This document shows positions 14,413-21,215 of a stretch of DNA of 24,472 nucleotides, piece by piece. This DNA is from a virus. Both the position numbers and the translations under genes were made by a program. The stretch covers positions 1 through 24,472 of IMG/VR virus record IMGVR_UViG_3300020057_000149; one strand, 5' to 3'. The first letter of the stretch is position 1. Each line of letters begins with the position of its first letter. The notes under the pieces are model-generated. The model saw nothing but the letters and a program-made list of their open reading frames with translations. It ran no database searches and was not told the origin of the DNA.

Positions 14413-14916
14413 CTACTTGACCAGATCAGCGATGAACTTCTCAACGGCCTTCTTGCTCGTCAACTTGCTCGCGTTCTTCTTCACGTCGGGGCTGTCAGCC
14501 TCGGCAACGAAGAACTGGAGACCTTTCTGCAAGACCAACAGGTCGTTGTCCGTCGCGAGCTTGTACTCCGCGGACACGTCCTTGCCGAGCTTCGATGCTT
14601 TCGCGACGACAGCGGGAGCCTTCTTTTCTTCCTCTTCCTCCTCGTCGCCGTTGTCCTCGAGGTCGTCCTCGTCGATCAGTTCTTCTTCGTTTTCCTCGAC
14701 GGGGTCGATCTCGTCAGCCTTAGGCGGCGGGGGAGGGGGAGGGGGTGAGACCTTCTTCGCGTACCGCTCGGAGACTTCCTTGAACTTGTCCACTCCAAAC
14801 ATGGTGACCAGATCGCTCGCGGTTGCGATGACAGCGCCCGCGTGATAAGTCTCCTTCTTCTCGGCATGACAGCCGATCAGGAGTTTGAAGTACCGGACCT
14901 TGAGTGCTTTCGCCAT
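14413..14916 (-). CDS. Acidic capsid-accessory protein with a polyproline run
   Basis: 167 residues in three parts. Residues 1-55 are a small domain (VRYFKLLIGCHAEKKETYHA, then DLVTMFGVDKFKEV). Residues 58-65 are eight consecutive prolines, then a strongly acidic linker to about 98 (EENEEELIDEDDLED, EEEEEE). The C-terminal part (KDVSAEYKLA.NDLLVLQKG, LTSKKAVEKFI) looks helical. Such N- and C-terminal modules occur in proteins encoded between capsid and connector genes in other phages, but the function is unknown to me. Eight prolines in a row would be expected to need elongation factor P for translation. GAAGGAAG precedes the ATG. Confidence 0.66.
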   Translation of the reverse strand: MAKALKVRYFKLLIGCHAEKKETYHAGAVIATASDLVTMFGVDKFKEVSERYAKKVSPPPPPPPPKADEIDPVEENEEELIDEDDLEDNGDEEEEEEKKAPAVVAKASKLGKDVSAEYKLATDNDLLVLQKGLQFFVAEADSPDVKKNASKLTSKKAVEKFIADLVK

Positions 14917-14966
14917 GGCTTGCTTCCTTCTTGAGAAGATGCGTAAAAGGAAAGATCAGAGAACTA

Positions 14967-14988
14967 GGGAGGGTGGATGTCCCCTCCC
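14967..14988 (-). terminator. Stem-loop after the major capsid gene, weak terminator candidate
   Basis: GGGAGGG at 14967-14973 pairs exactly with 14982-14988, loop 8 nt. It lies 20 bases after the capsid stop in a 92-base gap. The downstream minus-strand sequence (TAGTTCTC) is only moderately U-rich, so it could be an mRNA stabiliser. Confidence 0.4.
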
Positions 14989-15008
14989 ATTGTCTCGTCG
15001 CTCGAGGC

Positions 15009-16091
15009 TTACGCCACGAGCCCGTGAACGATGCCGGTATTGCCGTTGGAGTCGGCACGATACTGCGGCACGAGGATGCAGAGGACCTTGAAATTGACCT
15101 TGAAGGGAGTCGGCTCCCACTGGACGGTCGTCATCTCCATGCCGACGACCGTGCGGATGATGTCGCTGCTCATCTGCACCAAGCAGATGGTCCCGGTGGG
15201 CAGATAGTCCAGGGTTTGCATGCCCTGGAAGCCATCGACCATCAGGATCCGCTTGCGCAGCGTGTTGTCGCCCTTGGCAGCCGAGTAGTCGGCGTCCAGG
15301 TACTTGTCCCACGAGGTGGAGTTGAAAAGCATCCACGGCCCGTAGTGGTACGCCAGCTGCGACTGCTCCTTCATGGCGAGCAGTTCGTCCAGCAGCACGT
15401 CGGGAGTCCAGCCCGGCGAAGCGGGACTGGTCAAGGTCTTGGTCATGCGGCTCGGGAAGGTCGTGAGACCGTACACGTAGCCACCGCCGTACTTGTACCC
15501 CGACGAGAAAGTGCCGAGATGCAACTTCTCGACAGCTTCCGAGACACGACGCGAGGCCAACTCGGCCGTGGTCGTGTCGAGCGGGCTGCCGCCGTTGCGG
15601 GAAGCGGCCAGCTGTCGCGTGTTGAAGCTGAAATCCTTGTGGATGATCGGCAGAGGCAGATTCGTGAGATCGAAGACCGGGCGGTCGTTCGGGGTCTCGG
15701 CCTCCGGGTTCATCGTGATGGACGCTTCGTTGATGTCCGTTTGGGTCTCGTGCTGCAAAACGGTCTTTCCGAAACCGTTCGGGATCACGTAGTTCAGACC
15801 GGCACCACGAACGGCGGACACGAAACGTAGACGAGGCTTGGCGACCTTGATGATTGCGGCATCCAGGTGCACCCAGTCGTCCTTGCGCAGAGCGGCAGTG
15901 ATGCCGGTATTCTGCACGCAGATGACCTTGTCCTCTCGCTTGCGAGTCTCCGGGTTGAAGACGTTCTGGAGAATGTAGCTCCGCCCGTCTTCACCCCGCC
16001 ACGGACGCAGGACGTCCGTGTCAAAGTCGTGGTCGAGCAGTGCATTGGCAACGCTGCCCTGGCCCTGCCCATTCAAAATGAAATCCAGCAT
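15009..16091 (-). CDS. Major capsid protein (HK97/encapsulin-like fold)
   Basis: 360 residues from the ATG at 16091, which has AGGAG 8 nt upstream; a TTG two codons earlier is less likely. It follows the protease-scaffold and decoration-like genes, the standard order. The C-terminal third has LRKRILMVDGFQGMQTLDYL then GTICLVQMSSDIIRTVVGME, like the A-domain end of HK97-fold capsid proteins in which a cargo/encapsulin-like VxxSxxIxRxVxGxE motif occurs. An N-terminal arm rich in Asn/Asp (NALLDHDFDTDVLRPWRGED) and a central SFNTRQLAASRNGG segment (E-loop or P-domain region) fit. The ribosome binding site can fold into a hairpin with AGGAG in the loop (16095-16109). Confidence 0.88.
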   Translation of the reverse strand: MLDFILNGQGQGSVANALLDHDFDTDVLRPWRGEDGRSYILQNVFNPETRKREDKVICVQNTGITAALRKDDWVHLDAAIIKVAKPRLRFVSAVRGAGLNYVIPNGFGKTVLQHETQTDINEASITMNPEAETPNDRPVFDLTNLPLPIIHKDFSFNTRQLAASRNGGSPLDTTTAELASRRVSEAVEKLHLGTFSSGYKYGGGYVYGLTTFPSRMTKTLTSPASPGWTPDVLLDELLAMKEQSQLAYHYGPWMLFNSTSWDKYLDADYSAAKGDNTLRKRILMVDGFQGMQTLDYLPTGTICLVQMSSDIIRTVVGMEMTTVQWEPTPFKVNFKVLCILVPQYRADSNGNTGIVHGLVA

Positions 16092-16094
16092 GTT

Positions 16095-16109
16095 CAAAAC
16101 TCCTTTTTG
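16095..16109 (-). promoter_or_regulatory. Ribosome binding site hairpin of the major capsid gene
   Basis: CAAAA-AGGAG-TTTTG on the minus strand forms a perfect 5-bp stem with the entire AGGAG in a 5-nt loop, three bases before the capsid ATG (16091). AAGGA is a match to the ANGGA core of CsrA sites, and a csrA gene is present at 23263-23607. Confidence 0.45.
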
Positions 16110-16168
16110 TTGTTGTCGTCGACTTACGTGCCGGCGATCAGTGAACCAATCAGAAGCGGGCAGGGAGA

Positions 16169-17104
16169 CTACACGCAGCGAGCTTGGATGAACGCCTCGG
16201 CGGCAACGGCCGAGTTATCCACGGCTTCCTCAGCCATGAACAACACTGCCGAGGGGGTGACCCGCTCGATCGTGATGGTCTGGGCCTGAATCGCGACCGT
16301 GCAAGTGGCGGTGGTAGCCGACCACGTGGCACTCGCCTTGATGACCTTGGTCGCGGTCGTGTCGATCGTGGTCGAGCCGAGGAAGAACGGCAGAGCAGTC
16401 GCCGTTCCGGGAACGCCGTTCGCCACAAACCCGTAGGCGACGAACGTGCCCGAGGCACCGATCGTCCGCACGACGAGGTTGATCTCCCATTCAACCACGT
16501 CGCCGGCCGTCGCATTGACGGCAGCGGTCGCGGTGATGAGTTGCGAACCGATATAGAACTTCACGGTCAGAGTGTCGGTGCCAGCGGCAGCAGACACGAC
16601 AGCGAAGCCCTTGATCTTCAAAATGTCGCCGACCTGCAGGAAGTTCGCGGGGACCGTGTAGGTCTGCGAAAAATCCTGTTCGGTCGAGACCGAGTTGGTC
16701 ACGTCGGTCGACGCGGCAGCGCTCGCGTACAACGTGTGGCTGCCATTGCTCGACGGCTTGACCAGCGTTCCATCGCCGTTGCTAATGAGCGTGTCGCCCA
16801 CCACGACTGCCGAAGCATTTGCGGGGAGACGACAGAGGAACAGATCCCCGGGGATGGGCATCTGGTACGGCACGACATCATCGACGGCGTAGGCGTCCAT
16901 GATGTTTCGATTGGCGTTCTGGTAGCCGCTCAACCGATCCTCGATCGCAACGAGGACAGGACCGTTCCCGCCGTAGGTCGCATGCTTGAGAATCTTGCCG
17001 TCGCTGTCGAGCTTGCCCATGTGGCCCGGCTTGATGATCCCCGAGGCAACCGCCTCGCGGTACCGGCCGTGAACGATCAGGCCGATGGTGTTGGGAGTGG
17101 TCAT
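16169..17104 (-). CDS. Capsid decoration or head-fibre-like protein
   Basis: 311 residues from the ATG at 17104, chosen because AAGGAGAG stands just upstream; an in-frame start 20 codons earlier lacks a ribosome binding site. The N-terminal ~130 residues (TIGLIVHGRYREAVASGIIK, PGHMGKLDSDGKI, LVAIEDRLSGY, PGDLFLCRL) look like the compact beta domain of phage head decoration proteins (DUF2190 type) encoded next to the capsid gene. From about 140 on it is Thr/Ala/Val-rich and probably a jelly-roll-like domain (VGDILKIKGFAVVSAAAGT, VVEWEINLVVRTIGASG). Surface display on the capsid is inferred from position and composition. Confidence 0.72.
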   Translation of the reverse strand: MTTPNTIGLIVHGRYREAVASGIIKPGHMGKLDSDGKILKHATYGGNGPVLVAIEDRLSGYQNANRNIMDAYAVDDVVPYQMPIPGDLFLCRLPANASAVVVGDTLISNGDGTLVKPSSNGSHTLYASAAASTDVTNSVSTEQDFSQTYTVPANFLQVGDILKIKGFAVVSAAAGTDTLTVKFYIGSQLITATAAVNATAGDVVEWEINLVVRTIGASGTFVAYGFVANGVPGTATALPFFLGSTTIDTTATKVIKASATWSATTATCTVAIQAQTITIERVTPSAVLFMAEEAVDNSAVAAEAFIQARCV

Positions 17105-17174
17105 TAAAACTCTCCTTGGGTGGTGTTGTTTGAACGCTATGGAAAAAGTGATGCGAGACGACACGCCCAGAAGA

Positions 17175-17693
17175 CTACTTGGGCAGATCGTAGCTCAACG
17201 GAGTGCGGGGCAGGGGAGCTTCGTTGTGGACGGTCGGGGACACGCTGACGGGACCGCCCTGGGCGCCTGCGTAGTTCAAGACGGGAGCAGGTGCCGAAGA
17301 GGCGACGGTCAAAGCGACCATGCCTTTCAGCTCCTCGATCGGACGGGTCATCAGATGGGCCTTCGTGAAGATGTTCGACTTGTTGGCGACAATCTTGTCG
17401 GCCAGGTCGGACTTCGCGGTCACTTCGGCAGCCATCGAGTTGCGAATGCTCGCGGCAACCTCGGGATGCATGCCGGCGAGCGTTTCCTCGATGGAGGGAA
17501 CCTTGTTCACAACGGGGGCGACGACGGGCTGCAAAATCGCCGGGGTCGTCGGGGGAGTCTGCTCGGGCTTCTTGGTCGTGTTCGCGACGAGCTTGGTCAG
17601 CTTCTCCTCGCTGAACACTTCGAGGGTCACGCGATCCGCTTCCTCGAAGGCGCCGTTGGCGACCAGCGAGTCAATCAGGAGCTTCTTGGACAT
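17175..17693 (-). CDS. Nested scaffold protein from an internal in-frame start
   Basis: An in-frame ATG at 17693 (codon 298 of the protease gene) has AAGGAG 9 nt upstream, giving a 172-residue product with the scaffold part only (MSKKLLIDSLVANGAFEE to the common stop). A second ATG at 17732 also has AGGAG 6 nt upstream but lies in a 9-bp hairpin. This is the arrangement of lambda C/Nu3, in which a protease gene contains a separate start for the scaffold. Two supporting facts are sequence-level (ribosome binding sites and position at the domain border); production of the short form is inference. Confidence 0.62.
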   Translation of the reverse strand: MSKKLLIDSLVANGAFEEADRVTLEVFSEEKLTKLVANTTKKPEQTPPTTPAILQPVVAPVVNKVPSIEETLAGMHPEVAASIRNSMAAEVTAKSDLADKIVANKSNIFTKAHLMTRPIEELKGMVALTVASSAPAPVLNYAGAQGGPVSVSPTVHNEAPLPRTPLSYDLPK

Positions 17694-18584
17694 GGGTAAT
17701 GTCTCCTTGGTGGGGGTGTTGGAGACGCTCATTAGCGTCTCCTGATTCAGAGTCAAATAGGAAGTCGAGCGATAGACTTCCTCAGGGCTGTCACCGATCG
17801 TCGTTTTCTGATCGCTCGACGTGTAGGACAGTTTGTAGGACGTGTCCTTCAGCCGGTATACAAACCAGCTGTCGAATACGGCCTCGATATAAGCGTTATA
17901 GCCCTCACGGGCTTGGAGAAGGGAGTAAAGTTCGGTCGTGATCTCTCCGTAGGACTTGAGGTTCGTCACGATCACGCCGGCGCCTGAAAGGGCGTGCAAG
18001 CGTGCTCGATCAAACTCGTCCACCTCGACGACCCCGTCCGCGTTGCGAAGCAAGCCAGCACCCGCAGCAAGCGAGCACGCTCCGACTTGATCGGGGAGGA
18101 TTGCAAGATGATCCGGCTGGAAGTTGCGAACGATACCCTTGTAGGCAACCCCCGCGAACTCACCTTCCGCTACATCGATCTCGCAGCCCAACCCAGTGCT
18201 GATCTCGACTGCCTTATTGGCAACGAGGTTTTCGATAATCCGCTTGTCGATCTCGCAGCAGCGAGCGACATCGATCCATGCTTCCGTCTTGAGCTTGGGT
18301 CCCTTATACGTGGTGTTGAGAATGACTCCCACCTTCCGCGTGTTCAGGATGTGCGGGTCACACGCGCTCGCCCCTTCCGCAGGGTGATAGACGACAAGCG
18401 GTTTATGATTCCACACGCTCGGGGCTTTCCCAAGCTCGGCGCCCGAATAGAAGAGAGGTCCCGCGCTGCCGTTCAGCACGCCCTCCACGATCATCACTGC
18501 CGGGACCACGAGATGCTCGCGGCCTTCCAGTTGTTCGTAGCGGCTTTTGCCGCCGAGGTTCATGATGAATCGGACATTTTTCAT
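17175..18584 (-). CDS. Prohead maturation protease fused to scaffold
   Basis: A 469-residue protein opening the virion operon. Residues 1-~190 are a DUF2213-type protease domain: PLVVYHPAEG, VEISTGLGCEI, then PDHLAILP with a His at 159 and GACS with a Ser at 171, the likely catalytic His and Ser of a herpes/HK97-type maturation protease. Residues ~285-469 look like a scaffold: helical, charged, with a PVVAPVVNKVPS linker and a Pro-rich C-terminus. Inside, two ATGs (285 and 298) have ribosome binding sites, so free scaffold is probably made too. The start at 18584 follows GGAGAAG and the promoter at 18611-18639. Confidence 0.85.
   Translation of the reverse strand: MKNVRFIMNLGGKSRYEQLEGREHLVVPAVMIVEGVLNGSAGPLFYSGAELGKAPSVWNHKPLVVYHPAEGASACDPHILNTRKVGVILNTTYKGPKLKTEAWIDVARCCEIDKRIIENLVANKAVEISTGLGCEIDVAEGEFAGVAYKGIVRNFQPDHLAILPDQVGACSLAAGAGLLRNADGVVEVDEFDRARLHALSGAGVIVTNLKSYGEITTELYSLLQAREGYNAYIEAVFDSWFVYRLKDTSYKLSYTSSDQKTTIGDSPEEVYRSTSYLTLNQETLMSVSNTPTKETLPMSKKLLIDSLVANGAFEEADRVTLEVFSEEKLTKLVANTTKKPEQTPPTTPAILQPVVAPVVNKVPSIEETLAGMHPEVAASIRNSMAAEVTAKSDLADKIVANKSNIFTKAHLMTRPIEELKGMVALTVASSAPAPVLNYAGAQGGPVSVSPTVHNEAPLPRTPLSYDLPK
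17721..17742 (-). promoter_or_regulatory. Hairpin masking an internal start between protease and scaffold
   Basis: GGAGACGCT at 17721-17729 pairs perfectly with 17734-17742; the 4-nt loop carries the ATG of codon 285 and the stem includes its AGGAG. It lies just upstream of the second ribosome binding site (17703-17708), so it would hide the first start and leave the second free. Confidence 0.6.
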
Positions 18585-18610
18585 TGGAACTTCTCCATGT
18601 GAGGTGGCAC

Positions 18611-18639
18611 AATCTATGGACGACTTGTCGGCGTGTCAA
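18611..18639 (-). promoter_or_regulatory. Promoter of the head and tail operon
   Basis: On the minus strand a perfect TTGACA (18634-18639) and TAGATT (18611-18616, four of six) are separated by 17 bases. Initiation would fall near 18604, about 20 bases before the protease start. It lies directly after the stop of the membrane coiled-coil gene, at the border between the exported-protein block and the virion genes. Confidence 0.65.
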
Positions 18640-18642
18640 CAC

Positions 18643-19131
18643 CTAGCCGATGGGCAAAGGGGTCGCGGACGGTGGATCGTCGTCTTCCGAATGGGGGAGA
18701 ATCGTAGTTGGACTGGAAAGACGTCGTTTGATCTCACTATCGCTTGCAAGCTGCTGCGCCTGATGGGCAGCCATTTGCACAAGGAGTTCTGCGAGTTCTG
18801 CCTGCCTCTCTCGCGAGATAATGCCTGATTTTCGCGCGTCGAGGATCTCTTGTTTGAGCGACAGGATTTTCTCATTGAAGCCATTCGCTGTCTTGAATGC
18901 TTCGCGACTGACCTCAGTATTCTTGTCGACGTTCTGGTTGATCCCCTTGGCAAGCTCGTCCGTATGGGTGATGAGCTTGCGGGTTTGCTCTGCGATCTCT
19001 TGCTCCCGACGGACTCGATCCTCTGCATCCCATTTCCGGTTCCGCTTTTCTCGCCACGCCGAAAAGACAGCCGTGAAAATCGTCATTATCATGGTAATGA
19101 CTGCAATTGCAGTCGAGGGATCCGATTCCAT
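18643..19131 (-). CDS. Membrane-anchored coiled-coil protein, possible holin-like or spanin-like
   Basis: 162 residues. Residues ~7-25 (TAIAVITMIMTIFTAVFSAW) form one transmembrane segment followed by a basic stop (REKRNRKW). Residues ~35-130 are a long charged helix with heptad-like spacing (EQEIAEQTRKLITHTDELAK, EKILSLKQEILDARKSG), ending in a Pro/Ser/Asp-rich tail. GGAG precedes the ATG at about 10 nt. The architecture, one N-terminal anchor plus coiled coil, occurs in lysis proteins and in other phage membrane proteins; no diagnostic motif decides. It is the last gene of the exported-protein block. Confidence 0.6.
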   Translation of the reverse strand: MESDPSTAIAVITMIMTIFTAVFSAWREKRNRKWDAEDRVRREQEIAEQTRKLITHTDELAKGINQNVDKNTEVSREAFKTANGFNEKILSLKQEILDARKSGIISRERQAELAELLVQMAAHQAQQLASDSEIKRRLSSPTTILPHSEDDDPPSATPLPIG

Positions 19132-19162
19132 CGAAAAGACTCCAGAAGACTAGGAAAGAGGA

Positions 19163-19195
19163 ACGTCTCGCGAGTAAGTCACGCTCGCGAGACGT
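19163..19195 (-). terminator. Terminator-like hairpin after the DnaJ-type zinc protein
   Basis: ACGTCTCGCGAG at 19163-19174 pairs exactly with 19184-19195 (12 bp, 9-nt loop). On the minus strand TTCCTCTTTCC follows. It starts 20 bases after the stop at 19215. The U-tract is interrupted, so termination may be partial. Confidence 0.6.
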
Positions 19196-19214
19196 CTCGA
19201 GGCATCCATCGCCT

Positions 19215-19661
19215 CTAGCGACCTAGCAGCCTTCGGAACGGCCCCGATGAGGAGGGGCGTCCGCTGCTCGATCGTGTACTGGTACTGCACTGACCGCTGG
19301 CACAATCACCGGCCAGAGCTTTTGAGGGAGTCGACGCGCGAACGGAAGGGGGATCTACCGGAGCCTGTCCGTTCGGAAGACGAGGGACGACAGCTTGAGC
19401 ACCCCCGGGGCTCGTCGTTTTCTTGCCTGAGCCCTTGCATACGGGGCACACGACGAAAACCGTCCCATCTCCCAGTTTCCCCACCCCGTCGCAGTTATCG
19501 CAGACGCTAGAGGGCTTTACGGGCGGATTAGGGGTAGGAGACGGCTGAGGAGAGGGGCTCGCGTGCAAAGCAACGATCCCAGCAGCAAGTTCGAGGAACT
19601 CGCCCGCAGCAGCCGGAGACGCGATCGAGCACACGAGCACGAGGACCAGTAGACGTTTCAT
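19215..19661 (-). CDS. Secreted protein with one DnaJ-type zinc-binding pair
   Basis: 148 residues. Residues 1-20 (MKRLLVLVLVCSIASPAAAG) are a signal peptide; the VLVCS could also serve as a weak lipobox. A Pro/Ser linker follows, then CDNCDGVGKLGDG at 54-66 and CPVCKGSGKK at 72-81: two CxxCxGxG motifs, one zinc site of the DnaJ type, separated by only ten residues. The C-terminus is Ser-rich with a CASGQC pair and ends in a basic FRRLLGR. It is not a DnaJ because there is no J domain. Export plus a zinc ribbon suggests an envelope role, but the substrate is unknown. It lies between the small 94-residue gene and the membrane coiled-coil gene. Confidence 0.7.
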   Translation of the reverse strand: MKRLLVLVLVCSIASPAAAGEFLELAAGIVALHASPSPQPSPTPNPPVKPSSVCDNCDGVGKLGDGTVFVVCPVCKGSGKKTTSPGGAQAVVPRLPNGQAPVDPPSVRASTPSKALAGDCASGQCSTSTRSSSGRPSSSGPFRRLLGR

Positions 19662-19698
19662 GGGTTCTCCCTTGAAGGAGGGATGAGCGACGACGAGA

Positions 19699-19983
19699 CT
19701 AGCCGCCAGGTGCGGGGACAGTCACAAAGTCGAACATTGGGGAAAGAGCATCGACGAGGTCCGCGGCAGTGTCTTCTTCCGAATCGAAAGCGTCCCCGCC
19801 TACGGAAGTCACGGAAGCCAGCGGCAAGTCAAACGACCCGAAGCCTGCCCCGCAGATCTTCACGAGATCGCTTGCCGCTGCGACGATGCAATAGGCACCG
19901 GGCGTGAAGATGGCGATGGTGACGTCAGCGTCATCCGTGATGATGACATTGGTCGTGGTGGTTGTGTCCTTGCTGATCTTCAT
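19699..19983 (-). CDS. Small phage protein of unknown function
   Basis: 94 residues from the ATG at 19983, which has AGGAG 9 nt upstream; a longer in-frame extension would run into the preceding intergenic hairpin and is rejected. Sequence begins MKISKDTTTTTNVIITDDAD, then beta-like VTIAIFTPGAYCIVAAASDL, and an acidic C-terminus (DSEEDTAADLVDALSPMFDF). No signal peptide. I do not recognise it. It sits between the cysteine peptidase and the secreted zinc protein, separated from the peptidase by a short terminator-like hairpin. Confidence 0.6.
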   Translation of the reverse strand: MKISKDTTTTTNVIITDDADVTIAIFTPGAYCIVAAASDLVKICGAGFGSFDLPLASVTSVGGDAFDSEEDTAADLVDALSPMFDFVTVPAPGG

Positions 19984-20011
19984 TTCGCGTCTCCTAGGTA
20001 AGGGGTGTTTC

Positions 20012-20031
20012 AAAAGGGCCTTCCGTGGCCC
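20012..20031 (-). terminator. Short terminator-like hairpin after the cysteine peptidase
   Basis: GGGCC at 20027-20031 pairs with 20016-20020 around a 6-nt loop, and TTTT follows on the minus strand (20012-20015). The 103-base gap (19984-20086) between the peptidase stop and the next gene holds nothing else clear except GC-rich repeats of GCTCGC. Confidence 0.5.
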
Positions 20032-20086
20032 ACGACACGCATCCTTGCGGCCGCTGCGGGCGAGCCAGTGCCCAGCGAGCGGGACT

Positions 20087-21160
20087 CTAACCGACCAAAA
20101 GCGAGAACTCGGGGAGCTTCTTCGCGGGCCATCCCGCAGCACCCGAGAGGGCAAGGCAAAGGCGATTCTTGACATCGCTCCACCGGGCCCAGAAAGCTCC
20201 TTCGGGGATGTCAATATTCGTCCCCATGATGCGACGCGGACCGGTGTTCCACTTGCCCCAAGAATTGAGGATGAGGACGAGCGGCTCCCCATACTTCGCC
20301 ACAATGATGTCACGCTCGTCGACCCCGATCACTGCAAGCGCGTGCGACCAGCTTCCGCTGCGACGACTCACACCGTTCTCGTCACGCTGATTGGAGAAAC
20401 CCTCGCCGCCGCACGTTGTCAGCCCGAAGCCGTTCGCGAGGTAATCACACCACTCGCGAAGCGAACGCAATCGCGTGGCAGTGCGAATCAAGTGCTCCTG
20501 GCCAGCCTTCGTGAACTCAGGAGGGGGAGCCGTTCGACCGTACTGACCGGCGAGCTTGCCTGAATACTTGCGAAGATCGACGTTTATCTCCGGATAGTTG
20601 TTCCGCAGCCAAAGCCCCGACTTACTGCAAGCGATTTGGGCCGCCGCGTCGCACGACCAGCCATCGCCTGAGTATCCTCGATACCAGTAGATGGCTTCCG
20701 TGGAGAGGGCTCCATTTTTGATACCGTCGGGATCGATGATCGGGGCGCCCTCGATCTTCCCAGTGACCTCGTCAGGCTTGCCGCTTGCAATGTCGCAAGC
20801 CATCGTGAGCAGAGCGGCATTCTTCGTGGAATGGGCGACACAATCGCCTCGTTGCTGCGCAGCACCGGGCCAGCACCCCGGGAAAAGCTGCTCGACAAGA
20901 CGGTAAGGGATGACGAGCTTGCCTTCGCCTGCTCCCGTCAGCGAGTTTGCGTCCGAGACACGTCGACCGTCCAGATCCCCGAAAGGCTGGGCGACGATGA
21001 ACGACTCGAAAACTTCTGTCGCAGCAGGATCGTGCCAGACACCGGCATAGCCGTCCTTGTAAGTCTGCTCGATCTTCTCGGGAACGAGATCGACAGCACC
21101 TTCAGGCCACCACGAGAACGATCGCGGAAGGAAAGCAGATTTGGGACGAATCAAGGGCAT
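20087..21160 (-). CDS. Papain-like (C1 family) cysteine peptidase
   Basis: 357 residues. The papain triad can be placed: QQRGDCVAHS gives the oxyanion Gln (102 or 103) and nucleophile Cys107; GSWSHALAVIG gives His273; LILNSWGKWNTG gives Asn299 in the NSWG motif. No signal peptide is obvious; the N-terminal ~90 residues may be a propeptide or a docking part. GGAG stands about 7 nt before the ATG. Family membership is well supported. Whether it is an internal head protein, a lysis or envelope-degrading enzyme or a host-directed protease is unknown; its neighbours are exported proteins, and no peptidoglycan hydrolase is nearby. Confidence 0.85.
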   Translation of the reverse strand: MPLIRPKSAFLPRSFSWWPEGAVDLVPEKIEQTYKDGYAGVWHDPAATEVFESFIVAQPFGDLDGRRVSDANSLTGAGEGKLVIPYRLVEQLFPGCWPGAAQQRGDCVAHSTKNAALLTMACDIASGKPDEVTGKIEGAPIIDPDGIKNGALSTEAIYWYRGYSGDGWSCDAAAQIACSKSGLWLRNNYPEINVDLRKYSGKLAGQYGRTAPPPEFTKAGQEHLIRTATRLRSLREWCDYLANGFGLTTCGGEGFSNQRDENGVSRRSGSWSHALAVIGVDERDIIVAKYGEPLVLILNSWGKWNTGPRRIMGTNIDIPEGAFWARWSDVKNRLCLALSGAAGWPAKKLPEFSLLVG

Positions 21161-21180
21161 GACTAGCTCCTAAGATGAGA

Positions 21181-21204
21181 AAGAAGAAAGGGCATCCTTG
21201 CCCG
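21181..21204 (-). terminator. Terminator-like hairpin between secreted protein and cysteine peptidase
   Basis: On the minus strand GGGCA-AGGA-TGCCC (21191-21204) is followed by TTTCTTCTTTCT. It lies in the 55-base gap just after the stop at 21216 and before the peptidase start. Confidence 0.6.
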
Positions 21205-21215
21205 TTGAATCCCTG

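Noticed and set aside
14904-15830. 308-residue plus-strand ORF opposite the capsid gene
   Set aside because: It is antisense to a well supported capsid gene, lacks a ribosome binding site and is the expected by-product of GC-rich codon use.
16184-17107. 307-residue plus-strand ORF opposite the decoration-like gene
   Set aside because: Antisense shadow; repetitive Arg/Asp/Gly composition with no protein-like pattern.
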